A stretch of DNA of 64,000 bases from contig NC_016131.3 of assembly GCF_000005505.3 (NCBI RefSeq), forward strand, positions 17,195,501-17,259,500, given 5' to 3'. Each line of letters starts with the position of its first letter. The first letter of the stretch is position 1. The position numbers and the translations under genes are program-made. Below are positions 10,947-21,727 of the stretch, one piece after another. Under the pieces are notes generated by a model, which made no database searches, was not told the DNA's origin, and saw nothing but the letters and a program-made list of their open reading frames with translations. Origin of the DNA: Brachypodium distachyon (lineage: Eukaryota; Streptophyta; Magnoliopsida; Poales; Poaceae).

Positions 10947-12036
10947 CTTTGGAACAAGAAACTTGCAAGGAAAAAAAGCCTTCTCTGTTCTTTCCACCTG
11001 CGCGGCCTCCTCCTCGAGGGCGCGGAAGGCAGCATCGAGATCTCCCGCAAGCACTTCCGTACGACGGCGGCCTCCATGACGCAACGCTCCTCCTCGAGGC
11101 GGGTGGCGGTGCAGGCAGCGGACTCGTGCGCCAGGCGGGCCGCGACGAGGTGCGCTAGGCGGGCGACGGCGAGGCCGCAGCAGGAGCGGGGCCCGGCAGG
11201 GAGAAGGTCAGGTCGAGGCGGCGGTGTTCGCTGCCACGGCGTGATCGGCGTCCAGCGGCTCTGAGGCCCAGGCGCGCGACGGCTGCTCTTGTCGGACTCC
11301 TCGGTCACGTACGCGAGCCGCATCCGGACATCCTGCTCCGCGGCCTTGGCCAGCTCTAGCTCCAGCTCCGCCACTGCTTCCTCGTACCTCTACTGCACCT
11401 CGGCCTCCTTCGGTCCTTCCTGCCCGCCTCGGAACTGAGGGTCTCGTTTTCCTCCGCCATGCTCTACAGCGCGTTCTCCTTGTCAATCTGGTTCGTCTTG
11501 AGCTCTCTGGGTCAGAACTTCCACAGCTTCCATTACTGACATGCACACTCTTCAGAACATCAGCCACCGGACTGCCAAAGCCACCATTGGTATAATGGTA
11601 TTGCGTCATGTGCTTGTTTAGATAATCATTAGCTTCAGCCTGCGCATTCTTCAGATCTTCCTCGAGCTAAATGTTGGCTTTTGCAGTCTCAGTTGCTATA
11701 GCATTTGCCATCAGCTGCAGCCTTGTTTGTCACTCTCCCCAATATTGACTTTCAGACCTTCAATTGTAGCAAGCCGGAGCTCCATCTCCTGCTTCTATCC
11801 AGGTCCGGGACGCAGGATGGAAGGAGAGGTGGGCGACGACGAGGCCACAGCTGAAGCAGGGTGTCGTCGGGCCTGGAGGGGAGAAGGACGAGTCGAGGCG
11901 GCGGTAGGGCTCCTGGCCAGCAGTGTTCGTTGCGGGGGCGAGGATGTGAGGCAGGCGAAGCAGAAGGCGGAGGGGTGTTAGAGGAGGACCGTGGGTGAAA
12001 ATAACGGAGGACATAGGGAGGCTTTTGCAAATTATA
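10947..12036 (-). pseudogene. Captured gene fragments inside the MULE (coiled-coil-like)
   Basis: On the minus strand short open stretches look like remnants of a charged helical protein: ELRLATIEGLKVNIGES near 11770, LEEDLKNAQAEANDYLNKHM near 11640 and MAELELELAKAAEQDVRMRL near 11374. They are interrupted by stops and frame changes, so no long product is predicted. A GC-rich block is present twice in diverged form (about 11165-11230 and 11835-11930), so the cargo is itself partly duplicated. I do not recognise the parent gene; a coiled-coil protein is the best description. Confidence 0.55.
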
Positions 12037-12241
12037 GGTATCTGACATGTGGGCCCGGGCCACGTGGCAAAGGTCAAACCGTCACGTAGAACGATCAAGA
12101 CCGATTAGAGAGACGCATACACAAATATGACCTGCAGTGAACTAATTATCAAAGATATAGGACCTACACGTGCACTTTCAAACAATTAGGGCTAACCTGA
12201 CACCTTTGTGAAAATATTAGGACCGTGGGTGCATTTTACTC
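12037..12241 (-). repeat. Right terminal inverted repeat of the MULE
   Basis: About 205 bp, the inverted partner of 10753-10946. It has a 10-bp extra stretch relative to the left copy. Confidence 0.88.
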
Positions 12242-12251
12242 CTCCATCATA

Positions 12252-13029
12252 TCCATCGCATCACTCACGAATCGAGGTGGGGAACCAGAGGTGTTATGGC
12301 TCCTTTTATTTTTCATGGAGATTAACGATGGAGCAATGTTTCAGTAACCCTCCTTCCAAGTGGCATGGTCCTGTCCAGAGTGTGTCTAATGGTCCTAGGT
12401 TCGCATCACTTTTCACGTGGTTATCAAAACCTACCACCTGCGACTTTCAATCTAATGACAATTCTGTTTTCGTCAGGTTTTTGTTATTAATGCTTGCTTT
12501 TCTTCAATCCATTGTACCATTTTTCGTTATCAATAATATTAGATTGTTCTTGTGAAAAAAAACCAACAACTTTTTAGGCATATTAATTGTCGAAATATTA
12601 CATTTATCCAGACACTTTTTAGCCATAGATACATCCATATTTGGGCTAATTTGAGACAATTAATATGGATCGAAGAAAGTATTATAATTACATGGTTGTA
12701 AGTGAAAGTCGTATTGTCGCAACAAGAAATGTGTGATTCTTTTTATAGCTTAAGCCAATCCAGCATTAAATTTGTCTATTTAATTTGGCGTCATGCACCT
12801 TGGACTCGAGGTGTATGCGCTAGTTTCCTCGACACGGGGTTGTGTGAACTCACTGCCAATGAGGAAAGCATCGAGGTTTCAAAGCATATGACGTTGAGCT
12901 TACACAACTTGGTCATGCCTTGTAACTATGATCCTTTTCACAATTTATTAAAAAAAATATATATCGAATTTTATAATGAGGCCGGATTGGACGAAGAGTT
13001 AGATTTCCTTTAGGGCATCTTCAACAACG
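12252..13029. other. Intergenic stretch with an unrecognised open frame
   Basis: AT-rich DNA. It contains a 5'-eroded MITE (12578-12681) and a 103-codon open frame at 12702-13013 (+), holding IWRHAPWTRGVCASFLDTGL and NEESIEVSKHMTLSLHNLVM. I do not recognise that protein. It has no visible neighbouring exons and no clear promoter, so it may be a fragment of a repeat or chance. Confidence 0.3.
12578..12681. mobile_element. Eroded MITE, same family as 18110 and 23290
   Basis: Interior matches those copies (GTCGAAATATTACATTTATC, ATAGATACATCCATATTTGG, TTTGAGACAATTAATATGGA). The left CTCCCTCCG end is missing and the right end is mutated (GATCGAAGAAAGTA). Confidence 0.7.
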
Positions 13030-13391
13030 GGTACTACACGGGTACCAAGAAAATGTTAACCAATGTGAAGGAGGGATGAGTATCACAAGTAGTGGTTACT
13101 TGTACAAGTAACCGGTACTACACGGGTACCAAGAAAATGTTAACCAATGTGAAGGAGGGATGAGTATCACAAGTAGTGGTTACTTGTACAAGTAACCGGT
13201 ACTACACGGGTACCAAGAAAATGTTAACCAATGTGAAGGAGGGATGAGTATCACAAGTAGTGGTTACTTGTACAAGTAACCGGTACTACACGGGTACCAA
13301 AAAAATGTTAACCAATGTGAAGGAGGGATGAATATCACAAGTAGTGGTTACTTGTACAAGTAATCAGTACTACACGGATACCAAAAAAATA
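13030..13391. repeat. 84-bp tandem repeat, four units plus a partial fifth
   Basis: Units start at 13030, 13114, 13198 and 13282 with GGTACTACACGGGTACC. The first three are almost identical, the fourth slightly diverged, and the fifth breaks off into A-rich sequence. Each unit contains the perfect 20-bp palindrome GGTTACTTGTACAAGTAACC (the last copy changed at one end). There is no spacer diversity and no coding frame. Confidence 0.95.
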
Positions 13392-13700
13392 AAAAATACG
13401 ACATATGGGACCATAAAAAAAAAAAAGATATAAGACAATAAAAAATGTATTAAAAAAATCAGTAACAACCAGGAGATGCCTCAGAGCAACTCTGTCTTAC
13501 CGAACCGGATCGATCCGAAATGCTAAGTTGCTCTTATGTTTTATGTTTCAAGTTAAGGTCTTTTTTCTTCTTCATACAAACCGGGCCCACGTCGTTGCGG
13601 GCGTTGCCGCGTTGCTAGTCCTTCCGCTGAAACAGTGACCATTCGGATAAGCCCCCTCCCATCTCTGACGAACACGAGGGAGAACGAGAAATCAGAACAC
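13392..13700 (+). promoter_or_regulatory. Upstream region/5' UTR of the copper chaperone gene
   Basis: An A-rich stretch (13380-13460) grades into GC-richer DNA before the start codon at 13701. The 84-bp repeat array ends about 310 bases upstream of that codon, so it lies within the proximal upstream region. No clear TATA box. Confidence 0.4.
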
Positions 13701-15959
13701 ATGGAGTCTACGCTAACCACGAGATTACCCCTCCTCCCCTCTCCCTCCAAGTCCAGAGCCCTCGCCTATCCCCCCCTCGCCGGAGCTCGCCGCGTCGCGT
13801 CCATTTCCTTCTCCCCCGGCAGTGTCCACGGCTTCCTGCTCTCCCGCGGCGACGGGGATGCCGGCGTTACCTCGTCGATCACCGCCGCCGCCGCCGCGAT
13901 CGGCGATGCGGTGGATCCCGCATCAGAGGCCATATTGCTCAGTGTCCAGGTGCACTTCTGGCCCCTACCACTACTAGTCTGAATTTGGAGGTCTCCAGCT
14001 GTCCCTTGTATTTCTCTTCGAATTGCGTAAGAGGGTTTGGGTGAAGGCATGATGTACCCGTTGTCTCGCTGTTACTTGCAGGGCATGATGTGCGATGGGT
14101 GCGCTGCCAGTGTGAAGCGGATTTTGGAGGGTCAAGTAATCTTCTCCATTTCTTAGTTTATTTACTATTGCAATTTTGCTTGATTTCTCTTGCAAAATAA
14201 TGTTTGATCAAACCAGTGAGCAGCTCAGCTCAGCCCACAGTGGCTGGAAGTACTTTTGATCTTATTTTGTCTACCATGATAATTATGTCTAGATGAGTTT
14301 TTTTATAGATCTGGAATCAAATGAAACTGTAACGGAAACTGGGAGTGGGAAATGCTCCTGCCCCCTAGATTATATGCAGAACAATTAATTGCATTGTGAC
14401 TGGAAGTACAGTTGGTTTCAGTAACCAGAGGTTAGGGGTAGCTCATGTGGATGTCCTCCTTTATTGCTCCCCTTCAATCTGAACACGACCTGAAACCATA
14501 CAGGATTTTTTTTGGACAAGACATACATGGAATGTTCATCGTAAAGCAATCTTAGTTGCTAGTCTTTGTATAATTCGAAATTTCTGCAGCGATTGAGGGA
14601 GGTGCCAGATAAGGAAGAAATGAATACTAGCTAACTACACATGCCTTGCCAAGGATAAATTAATTAGATTACCTTAACATATCAAGCAATTGTTCATGCT
14701 ACGTATTTGAAAGTTTTGGAAAAATATAGATGGTTCCACGAAAACAAAGAAGACGGTGGATGGACTGCCGTCACCGGTTGACATCTGCAAGACCAGACGT
14801 TAGAGGTGGCTCTACGGGTGTCCTCCTTTGTTGCTCACCTTGAACACGACCTGAACTGAAACCATACAGGAATCATCGTAAAACAATCTTTAGTTGATAG
14901 TCTTTGTATATTTCAAATTTCTGTCAGTGAGGGGAGGTGCCAGATCAGAAAGTAATGAATAGAGGGCAGGGTGGGGAATACCTGGAAATTATTGCTTTAT
15001 ATTTTGTAACCTACTTCTGATGGATTCCGATCATGGCAGCGATGACAGGGTAGAGAGGGACCGCTTCCTGTATGCTGAAAACAACATTTTTGTTCTTGTA
15101 TAGAAAGAAATTTTAAATGCTTGCAAGCGGCACATTTTCTCAGCAAGGAAATGTATGGTTAATGGGGTATTCCAGTAAAGCAGTTTTCTGTATACAAATG
15201 TTACTTTTGTTGACCTGTCTAGATGTTTTTATTTTGTACCTATCATTCCAGATTCTTTAGGCCCTTGTGCTTCTTCACTTTATTTCTTCTTTTTCTGCTG
15301 CTGCTCACCGTGAGCCACAAAATCCTTTTCCAGCCCGAGGTTACTTCGGCTACAGTTGATTTTAAAGAAGCAAAGGCTGTTGTGTGGACAACTCCTGAGG
15401 TCAAGTTGGCGGAAGATTGGCAGAAGCAATGTGGGGAGAAACTTGCAAGTCACCTTGGTACTTGCGGATTTGAGTCTCAGGCGCAAGGTAATTTTTTTGC
15501 TTTGAGTTCTTGTGTGACCAGAAATAACACGAAAAATACGGAGCGCTGGACCCACTTTTTTCACCTTGAGGAAATAAAGAACTATTGATTGTGGATTTGT
15601 GGTCATGAATTATTGTCCAAACCCCGAAGTACCTCAAAATGGTATCATCTACATGTCATGTTAACATTGGACTGGTAATGTATCAGACTAGTGCAGATGT
15701 ATGCTACTACTTTCACGAAGAAACTATCATCTAATATGCTGTAGTATGTATACACATCAACTAGCATGAAGCTAGCCATACGATGTCCTTGACTCCTTGA
15801 GTCTGTTTGCATCAACGTTAGGGCACATTGTTTCTCCAGTAGGCTGAAATCACGATATCTAGTAGTATGATGTTGTCTATTTTTTCTTCCGAATAAGTAG
15901 TATGATGTTGTCAGCTGAACTAGGATTTTGGTTCAATCGCAGGGCAAGGCGAGTCCTAA
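13701..15959 (+). CDS. PCH1: Plastid copper chaperone, single HMA domain (PCH1-like)
   Basis: Predicted to bind Cu(I) and hand it to the chloroplast envelope copper ATPase PAA1. Four exons: 13701-13949, 14082-14135, 15334-15487 and 15943-15959. They total 474 nt, 157 residues plus stop, in one frame. Residues 1 to about 75 are Ser/Arg/Ala/Pro-rich and lack acids early on, as in a chloroplast transit peptide. The HMA domain follows: ILLSVQGMMCDGCAASVKRI carries the MxCxxC copper site, then TSATVDFKEAKAVVW and LGTCGFES. The protein ends five codons into the last exon, so there are no membrane helices or ATPase domains. It resembles the N-terminal HMA domain of PAA1. In Arabidopsis such a chaperone (PCH1) arises by alternative splicing of PAA1, while many other plants have a separate gene; this fits the latter. 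Family call is strong, symbol inferred. Confidence 0.85.
14431..14961. repeat. Diverged direct duplication inside intron 2 of the PCH1-like gene
   Basis: About 14431-14626 and 14799-14961 share GTGTCCTCCTTTGTTGCTC-like, GAACACGACCTGAA, AACCATACAGGA, TCTTAGTTG.TAGTCTTTGTATA and GAGGTGCCAGAT blocks in the same order. It does not affect the coding frame. Confidence 0.7.
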
Positions 15960-16834
15960 ATCCTAATAAAGTCAATTCCAAGTCTCGCTGATGCTGCAGT
16001 GAGCCATGACTACCGGCAGAGGGCATCTGAATGGACCTCACAGCTCTGTAATTTTGTACCAGCATGGCAGCATCTCTGTGGAAGGTGTTATGCTTTAGAG
16101 TTCTGCAACTGCAGAATACAACTGCTTTAGCTCTGGTTTATTAGCAGCGTAGCTTGCCTTGCTCATGAACTTCTATTGGAAACATCCAATCCCATGTTGC
16201 TGCTGCCGGTGGGTTCGGTCCCCGGGAATCGGTGTGTAACCTTGTAGGTGACAGAGAAGTTCTATGGCTGCCGTGAGGTCAGTCTAAAGAAGATGGCATC
16301 CGTTTTTTAAAATTTAAACTGATGTGTTCAGTTATGACGAGTGTCATCTTTCAAATTAAAAAGATCTTTTGTACTCCGTACATCCAAGGATGAAGAGGCC
16401 GGGAGGTATTGCCTTTTTTTTTCTGGAAAAACACTTTTTTCATAGGAAACAAAACTAGAGCGCGATAGTGACCAAGGCCTCCTTCGGCAACCAACGAGAT
16501 TGAGAAGAAACAGAAGGGAAAATGAACTACAGTAGTACAAGTTTTTTTTAGCGAAAATGAATCATGGCAGGTGGCAGGGGTGGGTTTAAAGTTTAAACGA
16601 CCAAGCCTTAACAGGCCGACCAGGCCATGCGGCGGATCAGGTTTGGGCGTTTGGCCCACGTGCTCTTGGTCGCGCTGCCTCCCTGCCTGCGTGAGAGCCT
16701 AGAAGGATCCGCAACCTTTAGTGGCCACCCACTCTGCCTGGTGCCTGCCCACTCTCGCCGTCTCACGTCCCTTCCCCGCCTCCGCTCGCCACGTCCCAAC
16801 CGCCGCCTCCAGCCCCGGCCCCGGCTCCGGCGAG
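15960..16834. other. 3' UTR of the PCH1-like gene and promoter/5' UTR of SC35
   Basis: AT-balanced DNA up to about 16600, then a GC- and CT-rich stretch (16660-16834) as expected of a grass 5' UTR. No other gene is seen. Confidence 0.5.
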
Positions 16835-19476
16835 ATGTCCCGCTTCGGCCGCTCCGGCCCGCCGCCGATCCGCGACACCTACTCGCTCCTCGTCCTCAAC
16901 ATCACCTTCCGTGAGTCCCCCTCCCCTTTGTATCCATCGACCTATCTATCCCCGCTGCCCTTCCCCTCTCCAATCGATGGCTGGCCTCATCCCTCCCCGT
17001 GCGTGTGTTCGTCTCTCGCAGGTACGACGGCCGACGACCTGTTCCCGCTCTTCGACAAGTACGGCGAGGTCGTCGACATCTACATCCCCAGGGACCGCAG
17101 GTGAGCCAAAATTAGGTCGGTTGGTTCGTTCGTTCGCCGGTTCGGTAGTCGATCCGTGCCTGGCGTGTAGGCTGGGTAGGTGGCGGCGTCTAGGTCCGTG
17201 GAGTGTGGATGCGGAAATTTTAGGGTTGTAGGAGTTGATTTTTGTGCCTGTGCGTCTATTCTGCAGGACTGGCGACTCGCGAGGGTTTGCCTTCGTGAGG
17301 TACAAGTATGAAGACGAAGCGCAGAAGGCGGTTGATCGTCTGGACGGTGGGTTCTTAGTCTTCTTGCATATCTGTGATTTATGTGATGTACTTGTAACCT
17401 GAGGATTGGGCTCATGTTCATTTTGTTGGTTATTTTTCAGGGAGGTTGGTAGACGGGAGAGAGATGATGGTGCAGTTTGCCAAGTACGGCCCAAATGCAG
17501 AGAGGATGTAAGATACCAAGTCTCTTGCTGACTGTTTGCATAATTAGGGGTGGAATTTATTTTAAACTGAGATTTACATATGAGCAACATGCTATGTCTT
17601 GATTCTTTATGTAGTTGATATATGTATCTTTCCTTTGCTGAATGGAACCTTTATTGGTTCCTGGTTGGATGTATTAGGCTGTACATAAACTTTTTTGTCG
17701 TGTGCAACAGTAGAATACTCGGTACTAGAGCCAAATGATGAGACATCCATAATGGCGTAATCGATGATTCTGAAGATTTTTCTACAATTTAGTGTAATGA
17801 ATCGTCTTAGACTTCCACAGTTCTGCAAGGAATTAGTTTACATCTGTTATTTATGTTTTATGGTGTTGTTGATAGTTTATTATTTTGCTGGCCTCATCAG
17901 TCAAGGTCTTCTTCCGTACTGGATTTCAACCTGTGTATGTATATACAATATGCCATCTAGGGACCATGAACCGTTTGATGTAGTTTATAACAATACCCAT
18001 ATGACTGGCATCGATTTTCTCTAGCAATTGTAATTAGCATGAAGTGTGCATGCACCAACCATAATACTCTCTTATTAAGTCTGTACTTCGTTGAGAGGCT
18101 TTTCTCATACTCCCTCCGATCCATATTAGTTGTCAAAATATTACATGTATCTAGACGCTTTTTAGTCATAGATACATTCATATTTGGGCAAATTTGAGAC
18201 AGTTAATATGGCTCGGAGGGAGTACATGTTTTGTAGTTAGGAAAGCAAACCACGCATGCATGCTCTTTGATGTAGTTGGACTTCATTCTTTCAAAAGTTT
18301 GGTAACTGTCTTAGGTAAAACAGTAGAAGAATCAACTAGCAACATATGGTATATCTGCTCTTGTTAAATTGGATCCACTACTGTTCATAATATCATTTTG
18401 CCCGAACTTCACAGTCAGAAAGGGAGAATCATGGAAACACTTCCAAGGCCGAGGGGTCGTTCCAGAAGCCGCAGCCCAAGACGGGGGTAATGAAAATAGC
18501 CAAACTTATGCTACATCTATATACATGTTACGCATATAATACTTTGACTGGTGCAGAATATCTAATTATTGGTCACCCATTTTGGGGAAATTTGGCTTGT
18601 GCACAAAGCCCATAAGCCTGCTTTCTCCTACATGCTCTTCATCTGGCTTTTGATTATTTTAGATCGAGTGATCTTCCTGTATTAAGATAGAAAAAAAACA
18701 GGGCTTTTTTGTGTAATTAATGGAGCTTCCATTAGGTCTTTCAGTGTCAAGCCGATGGACATGGAATGACTTTTGCTTTATTGTGTGCTCACACGCACTG
18801 GCCATGTTGTCATACACATGGATGAATCAATACTCCTGATTTTTAGATCAGTTATCAATTTGGGATTTTTAGATCATTTATCAATTTTTTGGATTCTTAA
18901 GCTTATTTGGTTTTGCTTATTTTTTGTTTGATACTCTTTATTAATTATCTCAATGTGAACCACATCTGCAGGTACCGGGATGATCATCGGGGCAGAGATT
19001 CTTATAGAAGGCGAAGCCGTAGTAGAGATAGATATGAACGTGAAAGGTACAGCGAGAGGGATTATCATCGTCGTAGCAGGAGTCGCAGCTCAAGTCCTGA
19101 TGATTACAAGAGGCGTGGTAGAGACAGGTATACACATCACATAATCAATGTTGTCTTTTGCTGGAATATACTGTACGTGCCTTTTCAGTTATATTGTTAT
19201 TGGCCACATATAGGAGCCCTAGTCGTAGCAGGAGTCGCAGTTACAGTCCTGTTGATGACAGGAGGCGTCGAAGAGACAGGTATGCACATTAAGGAATTCA
19301 CTCTGTTGCTTTGTTTTGTTGAATTGCACTGAAGCTCTTTTCTGGTTGGTTGCAGTGTGTCACCTGCCCGTAAAAGTCCTAGTCGCTCCCCTCGCAGGAC
19401 ACCATCTTCCCATGAGGGATCTCCTGTCAGGCGCAACGATGACCAGTCTCCACACTCCCGTAGCCCTTCAACATAA
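16835..19476 (+). CDS. SC35: SR splicing factor, SC35/SRSF2 type
   Basis: Nuclear factor that binds exonic enhancers and recruits U1/U2 components in pre-mRNA splicing. Eight coding exons: 16835-16910, 17022-17100, 17267-17346, 17441-17507, 18415-18486, 18972-19127, 19214-19279 and 19356-19476, one open frame. The N-terminus MSRFGRSGPPPIRDTYSLLV leads into a single RRM with RNP2 (LLVLNI) and RNP1 (RGFAFVRY). After a hinge (GRIMETLPRPRG) comes a long RS domain (RSRSRSPRRG, RRRSRSRDRYERER, SPSRSRSRSYSP) ending in SRSPST. All introns have GT-AG ends. Intron 4 (17508-18414) carries a MITE. Just after the stop, a probable 3' UTR intron spans 19498-19573. It converges with SPT4. Confidence 0.95.
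18110..18222. mobile_element. Stowaway-type MITE in SC35 intron 4
   Basis: 113 bp between TA dinucleotides. Ends are CTCCCTCCGATCCATATTA and its complement ending TAATATGGCTCGGAGGGAG. Strong self-complementarity means the intron transcript could fold into a long hairpin. Relatives are at 12578, 23290 and 62772. Confidence 0.9.
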
Positions 19477-21727
19477 GCTCGATATCTTACACCTGAGGTC
19501 TTTAAATTGTTAAATCATTTCATCACAGCTAATATCGCACATGATAACATTTTTTTTGTCTTTTTGTCTGCAGGATGGATGGAATAGAGCTACTCATATC
19601 AGAGGCTGTTCGGTTGCTTGATTATGAACACTCTTCGCTTACAAAATTAAAATGATGTAGTGCTTGCTATCAGTGGCTGCTTCGAGCTGCAGATACTGCT
19701 TTCTTGTCGATATCTGATGCTTGTTGAGAACCATATGTACTTCACTTTCTCTTCCCATTCAATCTTGCTTATTAGAACTCAATATTACTGCTTTCTTTTC
19801 AGTGTTGGGCACTTACTATAAATTGTAACTTGCACCTTTCTAGTTACATGATGTGGTGGAGAGGTGCTGGTTGATAAGTGGTCTGGACACAAGTTGCTTG
19901 CTGTTGAGGTTGATGTTGTTTGTGCTGTATCCCGTAATGATGGTGCTGGTGATGATGATGGGGTTGATGATGCTGATCATTTTGCTACCTGCTTACATCC
20001 TTTGCTGTCTGCACTTGTTATGCTGACAAGTAAGGTTCCATTGATTTAGCTGAGTTTCACTACTTCAGCTGTCTTTCAATCATAAAATAGTGAAGTATTT
20101 TGTCCATGATTGTGCATGCTAGGACTTGAGTACTTGACCTTGAAATGTTTTAGTCCTGCCATTGCTGTTTGATTCATATTTGCACTGGTACATATTTTTA
20201 AGCAATGTTGTATTAGCAGACAAGTGTTTTGCTGTCCCTAGCTTTAATCTTGCATTCGGCATAGCTTTTAACTAATAGGCAGATATGATGATAGGTGGAA
20301 CTTTTAACTGAGAGGTTGATACAGATATTGTGTCCAGCGCGATGTTGATATGGGCATTCATTTAGTCATTTTAGTATCCTGGGATTTGTTATGGTAGAGG
20401 CACACATGTTTGGTACTTCATGTTTTAAACGAAGTTTTAATTCACTACATTTACTCTATGAGCATGGATCAATAGTAACCAATTTGAACTACCTTTATGA
20501 CTGTAAAAGGATTTTGTTTTTGTTTGCATATTAGGATTTTTTGTTGTTTCCTACTCTAACACTCTTTGGCAATAAAAGGCATGGAAGTTGTTTTCAGTCG
20601 CAGACAGGTTTTACATCCGCTTGATTGTCTGCTGCCTTGATGTGAATGCTGAAGAGAGATTTGCTGTAAATCTTTTTATGGGGATTGTGGCCCTTGAAAT
20701 AATTTGACTGATTCGTATAAAACCTTGTATTTCAGAAGTGTTGTATGATAACTTTGTAGTGCATGCTTTTTTGTCTTTGGGACAATCAACGGGGATCAAG
20801 AAATTGACAAATAAATTGACAAATTGCTTGCAAGTCATTAACATTGTGTTGTATACTTGTGTCGTCCTCTTATTCCTCTGTGCTATGTTTGGAAACAGGC
20901 ATGTGTTTTGATCTTTCTGTGTTGTGGCCTTTTGTCACGTTGACGCACCTATCTGTGGTGTATGGCCAGGTTTAGTTCCGGAACGCAGTTGGGTCTATTA
21001 GGATATGATGATTCGAATTCTGATGTTCATATTTAAGAAAGGGTTTTAGTCATTGAGAATCCATCTTTATCTTAAATCGTATCATATATGTACTAAACGT
21101 ATGCTTAATCTCTTCGGTGGGTCGTATCTAAGTAATCTATTTTCTCTGAGTATGCCATGTCAGTGGTAGGGAACAACGTTTGTTCTTGCTCAGGTAGCAA
21201 CCTGTTGATTTTCAGAAGAAAAAACGTATTCCCTCTGTCCGTCTTAAAATATGGATATATCTATACCGAAAAAACCATTATACTCAAAAAAAGGTACAGG
21301 TACATGTAATATAAATGGGAAGGAGGGAGTATTATGTTATGTGACGGCCGTGCAACGTGGTGTTTGGATTTATTCTTTCTTGGTGCTAGGAGTAACTCCG
21401 TACGTCCTATAAAATGTGAATTGGTCTTTTATAGTGAAAAGTTGCATCTCTCTGTGGCACCGCGCAGCGTGAGAGGGCACTACCACCAACCAGGCGTTTA
21501 ATGCGGCTTAAGTTAGCACCAGTTTTGACAGCAATCAGAAAAACACATCTCATTAGGACCGCAAGCTAACAGTGGTGCTTAAAATTGTCTGGTGGACGAT
21601 CAATTTGCTCAAGAATGCATAACAGTGCTATCAGTTCCCCTGATATCAGTATTACAGGCGTAACTACATGTGAAAGTTCTGCCTTAAGGATGAGGACGCT
21701 GTGAGCACCTTGACCTGCTCGAGCCTC
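19477..21727. other. 3' regions of SC35 and SPT4, no gene between
   Basis: Probable SC35 3' UTR with an intron (19498-19573, CCTGAG|GT ... CAG|GATGG). Beyond it is AT-rich DNA with several long T-rich tracts and no coding exon that I can support. A short MITE-like element (21229-21329) has ends TTCCCTCTGTCC and GGAAGGAGGGAG next to TA. Confidence 0.5.
21229..21329. mobile_element. Short Stowaway-like MITE
   Basis: About 100 bp, flanked by TA, with inverted ends TTCCCTCTGTCC / GGAAGGAGGGAG. The interior is AT-rich with no coding. Confidence 0.6.

Larger units (their letters stand above)
10753..12241. mobile_element. Non-autonomous MULE with gene-like cargo (Pack-MULE-like)
   Basis: Begins GAGTAAAATACACCC and ends GGGTGCATTTTACTC, with long inverted repeats. 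It is flanked by a perfect 10-bp direct repeat CTCCATCATA (10743-10752 and 12242-12251), the 8-11 bp size typical of Mutator-like elements. No transposase is visible. Between the inverted repeats lies strongly GC-rich, gene-like sequence, unlike the AT-rich surroundings. That combination defines Pack-MULEs in grasses. Identification as a MULE is well supported; the origin of the cargo is unknown. Confidence 0.88.

Noticed and set aside
13030..13391. Regular repeat that could be mistaken for a CRISPR array
   Set aside because: The 84-bp units are joined head to tail with no unique spacers, in a plant genome and without cas genes.
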